Shown here one piece after another: positions 14,793 through 24,235 of a stretch of DNA of 64,000 nucleotides; the first letter of the stretch is position 1, and the number at the start of each line of letters is the position of its first letter. Position numbers and translations under genes: made by a program. The notes under the pieces were generated by a model that was given only the letters and a program-made list of their open reading frames with translations, searched no databases and was not told the DNA's origin. Source of the DNA: JBBSEZ01 sp038239195 (GTDB lineage Bacteria > Planctomycetota > Planctomycetia > Gemmatales > Gemmataceae); the NCBI GenBank assembly GCA_038239195.1, contig JBBSEZ010000002.1, positions 1-64,000 of the forward strand, in the 5' to 3' direction.

Positions 14793-17177
14793 TCACACCG
14801 CCAGCGCGCTCTGCAAGCGCTCCCCGACTTCCGGCAGCGTCGCCTGGAGCGCCTCCTCGATGCGCTCCGCCAGCGTGAAGCGCATCTCCTGCCGCACGTT
14901 CTCGGGGAGCTCGCGCAGGTCGGCCTCGTTGTCCTTCGGCAAGACGACGTGGCGGATGCCGGCGCGGCGCGCCGCCAGCACCTTCTCCTTGATTCCGCCC
15001 ACTGGCAGCACCAGCCCGCTCAGGGTGATCTCGCCCGTCATGGCCACGTCCGCCCGGAGCGGAACGCCGGTGTACATCGACGCCAGCGCCGACACCATCG
15101 CCACGCCCGCCGACGGCCCGTCCTTGGGGACGGCACCTGCGGGAACGTGGACGTGGGCCCCCGCCCGATGGAACAGCTTCGGGTCGATGCCCAGCGCCTC
15201 CGCGTGCGCCCAGACGAACGACCGCGCCGCCCGCGCCGACTCCTTCATCACCTCCCCGAGCTGGCCCGTCAGGCGCAGCCCGCGCCCGCCGTGCAGCAGC
15301 GTCGCCTCCACGTACAGCACGTCCCCGCCTGCCTCCGTCCAGGCCAGGCCCGTCGAGACGCCCGCCGGGAGCTGCTTGCGCGCCCGCTCCGGGCGGACGC
15401 GCTCCTGGCCCAGCAGGTCGGGGAGGTCGTCCGGCGTCACCGTCAACCGATCGGCCTTCCCCTCGGCCACGCGCCGCGCCAGCTTCCGCGTCACGCGGCC
15501 CAGGGCCCGCTCCAGTTCGCGCACCCCGGCCTCGCGGGTGTAGCGGGTGATGATCCGCCGCAGCGCTTCGTCCGGGACGTCGAGCTGCTCGCCTCGCAGC
15601 CCGGCCTCCTTGAGACGGCGCGGCAGCAGGTAGCGCCGGGCGATCTCCATCTTCTGCTCCTCGGAGTAGCCCGACAGGCGCAGCACCTCCATGCGGTCGA
15701 GCAAAGGCCGGGGGACGGGGGCCAGGTCGTTGGCCGTCGTGATGAACAGCACCTTCGACAGGTCGAACGGCAGGTCGAGGTAGTTGTCGCGGAACGTGCC
15801 GTTCTGCGCCGGGTCGAGCACCTCTAGCAGCGCGCTGGCCGGGTCGCCCCGGAAGTCGCGCCCCAGCTTATCGACCTCGTCGAGCATCACCACCGGGTTA
15901 TTGACCCCGGCCCGCCGCAGCGCCTGAATCAGCCGGCCCGGCATGGCGCCGACGTAGGTGCGCCGATGGCCGCGCAGTTCCGCCTCGTCCGACATCCCAC
16001 CCAGGCTCAGGCGCTCGAACTTGCGGCCCAGGGCCCGAGCGATCGACTGGCCCACCGACGTCTTGCCGACCCCCGGAGGGCCCACCAGGCACAGGATCGG
16101 GGCATTTGCCTTCGGGTTGAGTTTCAACACCGCCAGGACTTCCAGGATGCGCTCCTTCACCTCTTCCAGCCCGTAGTGGTCCTGGTCGAGCACCTCCCTG
16201 GCATGCGTCAGGTCGATGTGCTCCGCGCTCGCCTTCTTCCAGGGCAACTCGAACAACAGCTCCAGGTAGGAGCGAATGACCTGATGGTCTGGGGCCGCGG
16301 CCGGCAGCCGTTCCAGCCGGTTCAGCTCGCGCTCCGCCTCCTTGCGCACCTCCTCGGGCAGGTCGGCCTTGGCGAGGCGCTCGCGCAACTCCTCCGCCTC
16401 CGCCTTTTCGGGCCCTTTCTCTCCCAGCTCTTCGCGGATGGCCTGCATCTGCTGGCGCAGCACGTACTCGCGCTGCTGCTTGGACATCTCCGACTCGACC
16501 TGGCTGGCGATCTGCTTGCGCAGCTCGAGAACCTGGGCCTCGTGGCTCAGGTAGCCGTGCAGCAGGCGCAGCGCCTCGGCGCGCGTTCCCGCCTCCAGGA
16601 GCGCTTGCTCCTTGGCCACGTCGAGGCTGAGCATCGAGCCGAGCAGGAAGGCGAAGCGCAACGGGTCTTGCGCCTGCATCGCCAGTTGCTGCACGTTCAG
16701 CGGGGCCTGGACGTTGGCCATCTCCAAGACGCGCGCCGCCATCTCGGCGACGGCGCCGTGCAGCGCTTCGACCTCGGTCCCGCCGTCCTCCGGCAAAGGC
16801 ACGACCTCGACGCGCGCCTTCAGGTACGGCTCGGTCTGCTCGGCACCCAGGAGGCGCACGCGCTCGATGCCTTGCACGATCAGTTCGACGATCTCCTCGC
16901 CGTTGGCGTTGCCGCGCGCCATCTTCTTGACGACGCAGCGCGTGCCCACTTCGTAGAGTTGATCGAGCGTCGGTTTATCGGCGTCGGCCTCTCTCTGGGC
17001 GACGACAACGAAGGTCTTCTCCTCGGCCGTCAGCGCCGCCTCGACGGCGGCCAGCGAGTGCGGTCGGCCGACCGACAGGGGCATGAACAGGCCGGGGAAC
17101 AGGACGGTGTTCTTCAGCGATAGCACCGGCAGCGTGCGCACTCCGCTCGCGGGCAGGTTATTTTCGGGGGCAGTCAC
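14793..17177 (-). CDS. lon: ATP-dependent Lon protease
   Basis: 794 residues from GTG at 17177. Order: N-terminal substrate-binding LON domain (about 10-200), coiled-coil helical region, AAA+ domain with Walker A GPPGVGKTS (Lys372) and Walker B VMLDEVDK, and protease domain with the Ser689-Lys730 dyad (KDGPSAG and GGIKEK). The GTG start is chosen because it overlaps the hsp20 stop as GTGA and follows AGAGGAGG by 8 nt; the earlier ATG at 17219 lies inside hsp20. Lon removes damaged and short-lived regulatory proteins. Confidence 0.95.
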   Translation of the reverse strand: MTAPENNLPASGVRTLPVLSLKNTVLFPGLFMPLSVGRPHSLAAVEAALTAEEKTFVVVAQREADADKPTLDQLYEVGTRCVVKKMARGNANGEEIVELIVQGIERVRLLGAEQTEPYLKARVEVVPLPEDGGTEVEALHGAVAEMAARVLEMANVQAPLNVQQLAMQAQDPLRFAFLLGSMLSLDVAKEQALLEAGTRAEALRLLHGYLSHEAQVLELRKQIASQVESEMSKQQREYVLRQQMQAIREELGEKGPEKAEAEELRERLAKADLPEEVRKEAERELNRLERLPAAAPDHQVIRSYLELLFELPWKKASAEHIDLTHAREVLDQDHYGLEEVKERILEVLAVLKLNPKANAPILCLVGPPGVGKTSVGQSIARALGRKFERLSLGGMSDEAELRGHRRTYVGAMPGRLIQALRRAGVNNPVVMLDEVDKLGRDFRGDPASALLEVLDPAQNGTFRDNYLDLPFDLSKVLFITTANDLAPVPRPLLDRMEVLRLSGYSEEQKMEIARRYLLPRRLKEAGLRGEQLDVPDEALRRIITRYTREAGVRELERALGRVTRKLARRVAEGKADRLTVTPDDLPDLLGQERVRPERARKQLPAGVSTGLAWTEAGGDVLYVEATLLHGGRGLRLTGQLGEVMKESARAARSFVWAHAEALGIDPKLFHRAGAHVHVPAGAVPKDGPSAGVAMVSALASMYTGVPLRADVAMTGEITLSGLVLPVGGIKEKVLAARRAGIRHVVLPKDNEADLRELPENVRQEMRFTLAERIEEALQATLPEVGERLQSALAV

Positions 17178-17572
17178 GATCGGCCCTCCTCTTCTCGTTC
17201 CGTTGGGGAGTGGATGCAAACCAGCAGCAGCCCGTCGCGGTACTCGGTCTTGATCTCCGCGCGCCTCAGGTCACACGGCAACTCCAGGCTGCGCTCGAAT
17301 CGGCTGTAGGCGATCTCCATCTGGTAGTATACGGCCCCGGAAGGCGCGCTCCGGTCGCGGCGCACGCCGCGCAGGGCAAGCCGGCCGCCCAGCACTTCGA
17401 GGTCGACGTCCTCGGCCTGTACGCCGGCCAGCTCGAACTTGACCAGCCAGCCGTCCGGAGTGCGCAGGACGTCGGTGGGGGGGCGCCAGGGCGCCTCCCG
17501 GTACGCTCCCTCCTGTTCCCGCGCGTACGGCAGGAACAGGGCGTGCATCACGCGAATCAGGTCCCGAGACAT
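17174..17572 (-). CDS. Small heat-shock protein (Hsp20/alpha-crystallin)
   Basis: 132 residues. The alpha-crystallin domain (about 38-125) shows the usual pattern LVKFELAGVQAEDVDLEVLGGRLALRG in shortened form, and RFERSLELP. The C-terminal IXI motif is absent or poor. It acts as an ATP-independent holdase that keeps unfolded proteins soluble for ClpB. AAAGGAGG lies 7 nt before the ATG. The gene is 14 bp downstream of clpB and its stop overlaps the lon start (GTGA), so clpB, hsp20 and lon should be co-translated. Confidence 0.9.
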   Translation of the reverse strand: MSRDLIRVMHALFLPYAREQEGAYREAPWRPPTDVLRTPDGWLVKFELAGVQAEDVDLEVLGGRLALRGVRRDRSAPSGAVYYQMEIAYSRFERSLELPCDLRRAEIKTEYRDGLLLVCIHSPTEREEEGRS

Positions 17573-17586
17573 GGCTCGAACCTCCT

Positions 17587-20214
17587 TTAACTCAGCGCCC
17601 CGGCCGGCACGGCGGGCTGTTGCGGGTCGAACGTCAGCGCGGCCTTCTTGGAGTCGAAGCCGACGCGCACGTGCTGCCCGTCGCGCACCTTTCCTTCGAG
17701 CAACAGCCGGGCCAGGGGCGTCTCGATTTCGCGCTGAATCGTCCGCTTCAACGGCCGGGCCCCGTAGGCCGGCTCGTGCCCGACGCGCACCAGGTGTTCG
17801 CGGGCCGCATCGTCCAGCTCCAGCGCGATGTGCCGGTCGGCGAGCCGTTGCCGCAGGTGCCCGAGCTGAATGTCCACGATCTTCTTCAGGTGCTCCACGC
17901 TCAGCGCGTGGAAAACGATGATCTCGTCCACGCGGTTGAGGAACTCCGGCCGAAACGCCTTGCGCATCTCGTCGAGCACTGCCACCTTCATGCGGTCGAA
18001 GACCTCGCCCACGTACGAGCCCTGGTACTGGAGAATGCGTTGGCTGCCGATGTTGCTCGTCATGATGACGATGGTGTTCTTGAAATCGACGGTCCGTCCC
18101 TGCCCGTCCGTCAGGCGCCCGTCGTCGAGCAACTGGAGCAGCACGTTGAAGACGTCGGGGTGGGCCTTCTCGATCTCGTCGAACAGCAGGACGCAGTACG
18201 GGCGGCGGCGCACAGACTCGGTGAGCTGCCCGCCCTCCTCGTAGCCGACGTAGCCGGGCGGGGCGCCGAGCAGTCGGGCCACCGTATGCTTCTCCTGGTA
18301 CTCCGACATGTCGATCCGCACCATCGCCTTCTCGTCGTCGAAGAGAAACCCGGCCAGGGCCCGTGCCAGCTCCGTCTTGCCCACTCCCGTCGGGCCCAGG
18401 AAGATGAACGAGCCGATCGGCCGGTTGGGGTCCTTCAGCCCCGAGCGCGCCCGCACCACCGCCTGGGCCACGGCCGTCACCGCCTCGTCCTGGCCGATCA
18501 CGCGCTCGTGCAGGTTGTCCTCCAGGCGCAACAGCTTCTGCACCTCGCCGCCGAGCAGTTTCGACACGGGGATGCCGGTCCACCGGCTCACGATCGAGGC
18601 GATGTCCTCTTCGTCCACCTCCTGTTTGACGAGCTGGGCCTTCCCGCTCACCGCCGGGGCCACCTCGAGCACCTTGAGCTCGCGCTCCAACTCCGGGACC
18701 TGCCCATACTGAAGGCGGTTCGCCGTCTCCCAGTCGTAGCGGGCCTTGGCGTCGTCCAGCTCTTTGCGCAGTGCGTCGAGTTGCTCGCGGAGCCGAGCCA
18801 GCCGTTGCGTGTCCTTCTTCTCCTCCTCCCACTGACTGCGGAGCGTCCCCGCCTTCTCCTTGAGGTCTGCTAGTTCCTTGTCCACCTTCTGCAAGCGGTC
18901 TTTGGAGGGAGCGTCCTTCTCCCGGGACAGCGAGACCTTTTCGATCTCCAGTTGCATGACGCGCCGCTGTACCTCGTCGAGCTCCACGGGCACGGAGTCT
19001 ATCTCGGTGCGCAGCTTGGCGGCCGCCTCGTCCACGAGGTCGATGGCCTTGTCGGGCAAAAAGCGATCCGAGATGTAGCGATTCGACAGTACCGCGGCGG
19101 CCACCAGGGCCGAGTCCTTGATCGTGACCTTGTGGTGCGCCTCGTAGCGCGACTTCAGCCCGCGCAGAATGGAGATGGTGTCCTCGACGTTGGGCTGATC
19201 GACGAACACCGGCTGGAAGCGCCGCTCCAGGGCAGCATCCTTCTCGATGTGCTTGCGGTACTCGTCGAGGGTCGTGGCGCCGATGCAGTGCAACTCGCCG
19301 CGCGCCAGCATCGGCTTGAGCAGGTTGCCGGCGTCCATGGCGCCCTCGGCCTTGCCGGCGCCGACGACCGTGTGCAGTTCGTCGATGAACAGGATGATCT
19401 GCCCCGCCGACTCCTGCACCTCCTTCAGCACCGCCTTGAGGCGCTCCTCGAACTCCCCGCGATACTTGGCCCCCGCGATCAACGCGCCCATGTCGAGGGC
19501 GACGATGTGGCGGTCCTTCAGCCCCTCCGGCACGTCGCCGCGCGCGATGCGCTGGGCCAGGCCCTCGACGATGGCGGTCTTGCCGACGCCCGGCTCGCCG
19601 ATCAGCACGGGGTTGTTCTTGGTACGGCGCGACAGCACCTGGATGACCCGGCGAACTTCTTCGTCGCGCCCGATGACGGGGTCGAGCTTGCCCTCCCGGG
19701 CGAGGGCGGTCAGCTCGCGCCCGTAGCGCTCGAGCGCCTGGTAGGTCGATTCAGGGCTCTGCGTCGTCACGCGCTGGCTACCGCGCACGCCGCGCACCGC
19801 CTCCTCGACGATGGCGCGGGTGGCCCCCGCGTCCTTGAGCATCCGGCCGACGGTGCCGACCTCGTCGATCAGGGCGAGGACGAGGTGCTCGACGGAGACG
19901 AAGGAGTCCTTCATCTCCTTCGCCTCCTCCTCGGCCTTCATGACCACGCGGTTGAAGCGCGGACCTGGGCGAGGCTGGTCGTCGGCGCCGCTGACACGCG
20001 GCAAGCGGTCGATCTCCTGGATGGCGCGCTGGCGCAGGGCCTCGACGCCCACCCCCGCCTTGGAGAGGATGGCGGATGCAAGCCCCTGGTCCTGGTCGAG
20101 CAAGGCCAGCAACAGGTGTTCGCCGTCGAACTGCTGCTGCCCCTTGCGCGCGGCGAGGCGCTGGGCAGCGAGGATAGCCTCCTGGGCTTTTTCGGTGAAA
20201 CGGTTCATGTCCAT
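17587..20214 (-). CDS. clpB: ClpB disaggregase (Hsp100)
   Basis: 875 residues, full length. Order: Clp N-terminal repeat domain (1-145), NBD1 with Walker [10 protein letters not shown] (Lys212, the same number as in E. coli ClpB), middle coiled-coil domain (about 400-520), NBD2 with GPTGVGKTE (Lys613), and C-terminal D2-small domain. It resolubilises aggregates with DnaK. AGGAGG sits 8-9 nt before the ATG at 20214. It is first in the operon clpB-hsp20-lon-htrA. The 350-bp divergent spacer to the Uma2 gene holds an inverted repeat at 20346-20364 but no CIRCE or HspR-type site that I can see. Confidence 0.96.
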   Translation of the reverse strand: MDMNRFTEKAQEAILAAQRLAARKGQQQFDGEHLLLALLDQDQGLASAILSKAGVGVEALRQRAIQEIDRLPRVSGADDQPRPGPRFNRVVMKAEEEAKEMKDSFVSVEHLVLALIDEVGTVGRMLKDAGATRAIVEEAVRGVRGSQRVTTQSPESTYQALERYGRELTALAREGKLDPVIGRDEEVRRVIQVLSRRTKNNPVLIGEPGVGKTAIVEGLAQRIARGDVPEGLKDRHIVALDMGALIAGAKYRGEFEERLKAVLKEVQESAGQIILFIDELHTVVGAGKAEGAMDAGNLLKPMLARGELHCIGATTLDEYRKHIEKDAALERRFQPVFVDQPNVEDTISILRGLKSRYEAHHKVTIKDSALVAAAVLSNRYISDRFLPDKAIDLVDEAAAKLRTEIDSVPVELDEVQRRVMQLEIEKVSLSREKDAPSKDRLQKVDKELADLKEKAGTLRSQWEEEKKDTQRLARLREQLDALRKELDDAKARYDWETANRLQYGQVPELERELKVLEVAPAVSGKAQLVKQEVDEEDIASIVSRWTGIPVSKLLGGEVQKLLRLEDNLHERVIGQDEAVTAVAQAVVRARSGLKDPNRPIGSFIFLGPTGVGKTELARALAGFLFDDEKAMVRIDMSEYQEKHTVARLLGAPPGYVGYEEGGQLTESVRRRPYCVLLFDEIEKAHPDVFNVLLQLLDDGRLTDGQGRTVDFKNTIVIMTSNIGSQRILQYQGSYVGEVFDRMKVAVLDEMRKAFRPEFLNRVDEIIVFHALSVEHLKKIVDIQLGHLRQRLADRHIALELDDAAREHLVRVGHEPAYGARPLKRTIQREIETPLARLLLEGKVRDGQHVRVGFDSKKAALTFDPQQPAVPAGALS

Positions 20215-20345
20215 CAAGGGCCCTCCTTCACTCAGGGCCGGGGCGAGCGGTTGAACGGCCCTCTATCGGTATTCTAGGCAGATAGGTGTTTCGGATTGGT
20301 CGAGTGGGAAAGAGGCAATCGCGGTGCCAAAGCCAGCGCCGGGAG

Positions 20346-20364
20346 CAACTGTCATAAACAGTTG
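20346..20364. promoter_or_regulatory. Perfect inverted repeat in the clpB upstream region
   Basis: CAACTGT-cataa-ACAGTTG, 7-bp perfect arms, 132 bp upstream of the clpB start and 203 bp upstream of the divergent Uma2 gene. It does not match CIRCE (TTAGCACTC) or the HspR site. It is a candidate operator for the quality-control operon or the divergent gene; unproven. Confidence 0.4.
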
Positions 20365-20566
20365 ACCAGGAAGAGGTTGTGTGAGAGAGAAGGTAAACGG
20401 AAGGACCGAGACGCGGCGAGGGTGACCGTTGAGGCAGGTCGTGAGGGGCAATCTGGCAGGTGGAAGGACGTGGCTGGTCTTGACGCTCGACCAGCGATGG
20501 GACAGCATGAAGCAGCCTTGGCAAAAGGGCGCCGTTGCCCGTAGAACAGCGACCGCGGAGGGAGAA

Positions 20567-21337
20567 ATGGCCACCCTGGCTCCGGGACCGATGGAAGGGC
20601 AGGAACTGCCCGACCACAAACAACTTCCCGAGACGGACGGCGCGATCGTGCGAAACTTCGCCGAACATCCTCAGGCAATGCTGCTGACCGACACGCTCCG
20701 CCCGGTGCTCGACCGGCGCCACCCGGACGGCCAATATGCGATCGGGCAAGACTCGGGCATCTACTTCCGCAGCGCCCCCCGGCCGCTGGACGGCTGCAAG
20801 GCCCCCGATTGGTTCTACGTCCCCGACGTCTCGCCCCTACTGAACGGCGAGGTCCGGCGCTCGTACGTCCTGTGGCAGGAACTCATCGCCCCCTTCCTCA
20901 TCGCCGAATTTGCCACGGGCGATGGTGAAGAGGAGCGCGACCGCACGCCGCGAACGGGCAAGTTCTGGGTCTACGAGCGCGCCATCCGCGCCGACTTCTA
21001 CGCCATCTACGAGGTCGATCCCGGCCGGGTGGAGCTCTACCGGCTCGTCGATCGACGTTACCAGCGCATCAAGCCCAACCGCCGCAAGCGCTTCCCGATC
21101 GAGCCGCTCGGCATCGAACTGGGCATCTGGCGAGACCGCTACCAGAACCAGGAGCTGCCCTGGTTGCGCTGCTGGGACCACCACGGGCTGTTGCTGCCCA
21201 CCAGCGAGGAGCGCGCGGTGGGCGAGAGCGCTCGCGCCGACGCCGAACACGAACGGGCCGACGCCGAGCACGAACGAGCGGAGCGCCTGGCCGCTCGGCT
21301 GCGTGCCCTCGGGGTCGATCCCGACGCCCCGGAGTAA
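20567..21337 (+). CDS. Uma2-family (DUF820) putative PD-(D/E)XK nuclease
   Basis: 256 residues. The central part (about 60-200) matches Uma2/DUF820: KAPDWFYVPDV, FLIAEFATGDGEEERD and an E-x-(K/R) later (GKFWVYERAIRADFYAIYEVD). The C-terminal tail is a short coiled coil with two near-identical repeats (SARADAEHERADAEHERAE). Uma2 proteins are abundant in planctomycetes and cyanobacteria; their natural role is unknown. GGAGGGAGAA precedes the ATG at 20567. The upstream in-frame ATG at 20429 lacks a ribosome-binding site and extends into sequence unlike the family. The next gene (DUF4058) starts 39 bp downstream. Confidence 0.78.
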   Translation: MATLAPGPMEGQELPDHKQLPETDGAIVRNFAEHPQAMLLTDTLRPVLDRRHPDGQYAIGQDSGIYFRSAPRPLDGCKAPDWFYVPDVSPLLNGEVRRSYVLWQELIAPFLIAEFATGDGEEERDRTPRTGKFWVYERAIRADFYAIYEVDPGRVELYRLVDRRYQRIKPNRRKRFPIEPLGIELGIWRDRYQNQELPWLRCWDHHGLLLPTSEERAVGESARADAEHERADAEHERAERLAARLRALGVDPDAPE

Positions 21338-21376
21338 CGACCTCGCCCGAGAAGGGCCGGCGAACGAGAGACCGCG

Positions 21377-22102
21377 ATGCCGCTCCTGAATCACTTCGTC
21401 CCCCCGTTCAGCATCACCCACCCCTGGCGAGGCTTCCACAGCGCCTGGGCCACCAGCCTCACGCGCCAACTCAACGAGGGCGTGTTGCCGGAGCGCTTCT
21501 GGGCCATTCCCAACATCGACCTGGGTGGGTCTTTCGAGATCGACGTTGCCACCCTGGGCCAATCGTCCCCCGAAGAAGGGGGGGGAGGCGTTCTGGCCTG
21601 GGCGCCCCCCGCGCCGCCTGTCACCCTTCCCATCGATTTCACCCACGTCGATACGGTCGAGGTCCAGGTATTCGCGGACGAGGACGGCCCTCGACTGCGC
21701 GGGGCGATCGAGCTCGTCAGCCCCTCGAACAAGGACCGGCCGAGCCAGCGCCGCGCGTTCGCCGTCAAGTGCGCCAGCTATCTCCAACTGGCGGCGGGCG
21801 TCGTGGTAATCGACGTCGTGACCGACCGCCATGCCAACATGCACGAGGAGTTGCTGCGCGCCCTGGACCTCGGCAACGGCGCCCCCTGGCGCTCCCCAAC
21901 GAACCTCTACGCGGTGGCGTACCGCACCGCCACGGCGGAAGGCGCCTCTCGCTTCGAGGCCTGGCCCGAGGCCCTCGCCGTGGGCGCCGTTCTACCCAGG
22001 CTGCCCCTCTGGCTTGCCCCCGAGCTCTCCGTGCCCGTCGATCTCGAATCGGCCTACCGGGCGACCTGTGCGTTGCTCCGCCTCCGACCCTCGCCCCCAT
22101 GA
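21377..22102 (+). CDS. DUF4058 family protein
   Basis: 241 residues. It starts MPLLNHFVPP and has the family core GAIELVSPSNKDRP followed by a long helix with YLQLAAGVVVIDVV. The E-x-x-S-P-S-N-K pattern recalls the active strand of restriction-like nucleases, and the family is often found near Uma2 proteins, as here. No signal peptide. Function unknown. Probably co-transcribed with the Uma2 gene; the leuA promoter lies 46 bp after its stop. Confidence 0.75.
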   Translation: MPLLNHFVPPFSITHPWRGFHSAWATSLTRQLNEGVLPERFWAIPNIDLGGSFEIDVATLGQSSPEEGGGGVLAWAPPAPPVTLPIDFTHVDTVEVQVFADEDGPRLRGAIELVSPSNKDRPSQRRAFAVKCASYLQLAAGVVVIDVVTDRHANMHEELLRALDLGNGAPWRSPTNLYAVAYRTATAEGASRFEAWPEALAVGAVLPRLPLWLAPELSVPVDLESAYRATCALLRLRPSPP

Positions 22103-22147
22103 AGAATAGAGATTGCATCATTTCGAGCGCTCGCCGCCAAAATTCCA

Positions 22148-22176
22148 TTGCCAAGTGGAGCGCCGTCCTCTACACT
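22148..22176 (+). promoter_or_regulatory. leuA leader promoter
   Basis: TTGCCA (22148-22153) and TACACT (22171-22176) are spaced by exactly 17 bp, an excellent sigma-70-type match. Transcription would begin near 22183, about 46 nt before the leucine-rich leader peptide. Confidence 0.65.
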
Positions 22177-22228
22177 GCCAGGGAAGTGTGGTGATCGGGG
22201 CCCGATTTTCCCCCAACTTTCACCCCCC

Positions 22229-22291
22229 ATGACGCCGGACCTGCTGCTACCGCTGCTCGACTTGCTTCTCCTGACCGGAGACAGTCCCTAG
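22229..22291 (+). CDS. Leucine-rich leader peptide of the leuA attenuator
   Basis: A 20-codon reading frame ATG...TAG encoding MTPDLLLPLLDLLLLTGDSP: 9 of 20 residues are leucine, in runs of three, two and four. The leucine codons include CTA, TTG and CTT, which are rare in this GC-rich genome. A strong hairpin with a T-tract follows 36 bp after its stop, and leuA begins about 220 bp downstream. This is the layout of leucine attenuators: slow translation at the Leu codons when leucyl-tRNA is scarce favours an antiterminator. No Shine-Dalgarno is visible before the ATG. Confidence 0.8.
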   Translation: MTPDLLLPLLDLLLLTGDSP

Positions 22292-22327
22292 GCGCGCCAT
22301 CAGCATCCTGCCAACGCGAGCTGACCG

Positions 22328-22363
22328 CGGCCCTGGGGCCTTCATAGTCCCAGGGCCGTTTTC
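22328..22363 (+). terminator. Intrinsic terminator (attenuator) upstream of leuA
   Basis: CGGCCCTGGG (22328-22337) pairs perfectly with CCCAGGGCCG (22349-22358) around an 11-nt loop, followed by TTTTCGTTGTT. A competing stem formed by CGCG/TCAGC at 22293-22304 and GCTGA/CGCG at 22320-22329 would overlap its left foot and could serve as antiterminator or pause hairpin. Confidence 0.8.
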
Positions 22364-22514
22364 GTTGTTCCGACGCGGACGCCCATGTTTGGTTCAGGTG
22401 CGGTCGGCGGCCCGTGGCCGCATTGAAGTGATACCACCCTCAGGGAGGGGGAGCAAAGGCCCGGCCTTCTCCACGGGCCGCCAACCGCACCGCATCTGAG
22501 GAAAGCTGAAAGCG

Positions 22515-24140
22515 ATGACCATGCAAGCCCCTGCTACTGAACGATTGATCATATTTGATACGACTTTGAGGGATGGTGAACAGTCGCCGGGCGCCAGCAT
22601 GACGCTCGCCGAGAAGCTCCAGGTCGCGCATGCGCTCAAGGACCTCGGCGTAGACGTCATCGAGGCAGGCTTCCCCATCGCCTCGCCCGGCGACTTCGAG
22701 TCGGTACAGGCCATCGCCCGCGAGGTCGAGGGCCCCATCATCTGTGGGCTGGCGCGCTGCAACCCCGACGACATCGACCGCGCCGGCAAGGCGGTCCACG
22801 ACTGCCCCCGGCCGCGCATCCACGTCTTCCTCGCCACCAGCGCCATCAATCGCGAGCTCAAGCTCAAGATGGTCAAGACGGAGATCGTGCGCCGGGCCGT
22901 CGAGGGCGTCAAGCGGGCCAAGGCCCTCTGCGACGACGTCGAGTTCTCGCCCGAGGACGCCGCCCGCACCGAGCTCGACTTCCTCGCCGAGGTCGTCGAG
23001 CGCGCCATCGAGGCCGGCGCCACCACCCTCAACATCCCCGACACCGTCGGCTATGCCGTCCCCAGCCAGTACGCCGCCGCCATCACCCACCTCAAGAAGC
23101 ACGTGCGCGGCATCGAAAAGGTCGTCCTGAGCGTCCACTGCCACAACGACCTCGGCATGGCCGTCGCCAACAGCCTGGCGGCCGTCGAGGTCGGCGCCCG
23201 CCAGATCGAATGCACGATCAACGGCCTGGGCGAGCGCGCCGGCAACTGTGCCCTCGAAGAGGTCGTGATGGCCCTCCGCACCCGGGCCGACTACTTCAAG
23301 CTCACGACGAACATCCAGACGCGCCGGCTCTACCCTACGAGCCGGCTGGTGTCGCACGTGACCGGCATCCAGGTCCAGCGCAACAAGGCGATCGTCGGGC
23401 AAAACGCCTTCGCACACGAGGCGGGGATCCACCAGGACGGCATGCTCAAGGACCGCTCCACCTACGAGATCATGCTCCCCGAGGACGTCGGCCTGCCGCA
23501 GACGGAGCTGGTGCTGGGCAAGCACAGCGGCCGGCACGCCCTGCGGCAGCGCGTCCTCGACCTGGGCTACCACCTGAGCGAGGAGCAACTCAACAAGGTC
23601 TTCGAGGGCTTCAAGACGTTGGCCGACCGCAAGAAGATCATTTACGACGCCGACGTCGAGGCCCTCGCCGAGGCGCAGATCCACTCCGGGCCCGCGGTGT
23701 GGGTGCTGGAGGCCGTCACCTGCAACGCCGGCTCCGCCACCATCCCCTCGGCCGCGGTCTGCCTGTGGCACCAGGATGGCACCATCCTGCGCGATGCGGC
23801 CCTGGGAGATGGGCCGGTCGATGCCGTCTTCAAGGCGATCGAGCGCATCACGGGCATCGAGGTGACGCTGACGAACTACCGCGTGCGAAGCGTGTCGGTC
23901 GGCGAGGACGCTCAGGGCGAGGCCCACGTCGAGGTCGAGTACAACGGCAAGGCGCTGAGCGGCCGGTCCGTCAGCACCGACATCATCGAGGCCAGCGCCC
24001 TGGCGTTCTTGCAGGTCATCAACCGCATCGCCCTTCGCAAGGCCGCCGGCGACCGCATCCGCGCGACCGAGGCCCCGCCGCGCGAACCTTCCCCGCTAGC
24101 CGCCGTGAGCGACGTGAAGGAGCCCGCGGCGGTGTCGTGA
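22515..24140 (+). CDS. leuA: 2-isopropylmalate synthase
   Basis: 541 residues. The HMGL-like TIM barrel (about 10-280) carries the catalytic [13 protein letters not shown] and the metal ligands HCHNDLG and [10 protein letters not shown] linker is followed by the C-terminal LeuA allosteric domain (about 385-510) that binds leucine. It condenses acetyl-CoA with 2-oxoisovalerate, the first step of leucine synthesis. GAGGAAAGC lies about 12 nt before the ATG at 22515; an ATG two codons in (22521) is equally possible. Preceded by a promoter, leader peptide and terminator, so expression is probably set by leucyl-tRNA supply as well as by feedback inhibition. Confidence 0.95.
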   Translation: MTMQAPATERLIIFDTTLRDGEQSPGASMTLAEKLQVAHALKDLGVDVIEAGFPIASPGDFESVQAIAREVEGPIICGLARCNPDDIDRAGKAVHDCPRPRIHVFLATSAINRELKLKMVKTEIVRRAVEGVKRAKALCDDVEFSPEDAARTELDFLAEVVERAIEAGATTLNIPDTVGYAVPSQYAAAITHLKKHVRGIEKVVLSVHCHNDLGMAVANSLAAVEVGARQIECTINGLGERAGNCALEEVVMALRTRADYFKLTTNIQTRRLYPTSRLVSHVTGIQVQRNKAIVGQNAFAHEAGIHQDGMLKDRSTYEIMLPEDVGLPQTELVLGKHSGRHALRQRVLDLGYHLSEEQLNKVFEGFKTLADRKKIIYDADVEALAEAQIHSGPAVWVLEAVTCNAGSATIPSAAVCLWHQDGTILRDAALGDGPVDAVFKAIERITGIEVTLTNYRVRSVSVGEDAQGEAHVEVEYNGKALSGRSVSTDIIEASALAFLQVINRIALRKAAGDRIRATEAPPREPSPLAAVSDVKEPAAVS

Positions 24141-24235
24141 GCAACACCCAGGGCCCACCCGTTCCGGCCCCGAACCGCGCCGCCGCTGTCGCTGTCCTCG
24201 TTTGGAGTGACAAGCCGCTCCCGAGGACCGTGGCA

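Noticed and set aside
17573..18832. Upstream extension of the Hsp20 frame
   Set aside because: It lies inside clpB in a different phase; the Hsp20 ATG at 17572 has AAAGGAGG and domain-matched start.
20215..20566. CIRCE or HspR-type heat-shock operator before clpB
   Set aside because: Neither TTAGCACTC-N9-GAGTGCTAA nor the HspR CTTGAGT-N7-ACTCAAG pattern occurs; only the unrelated CAACTGT palindrome is present.
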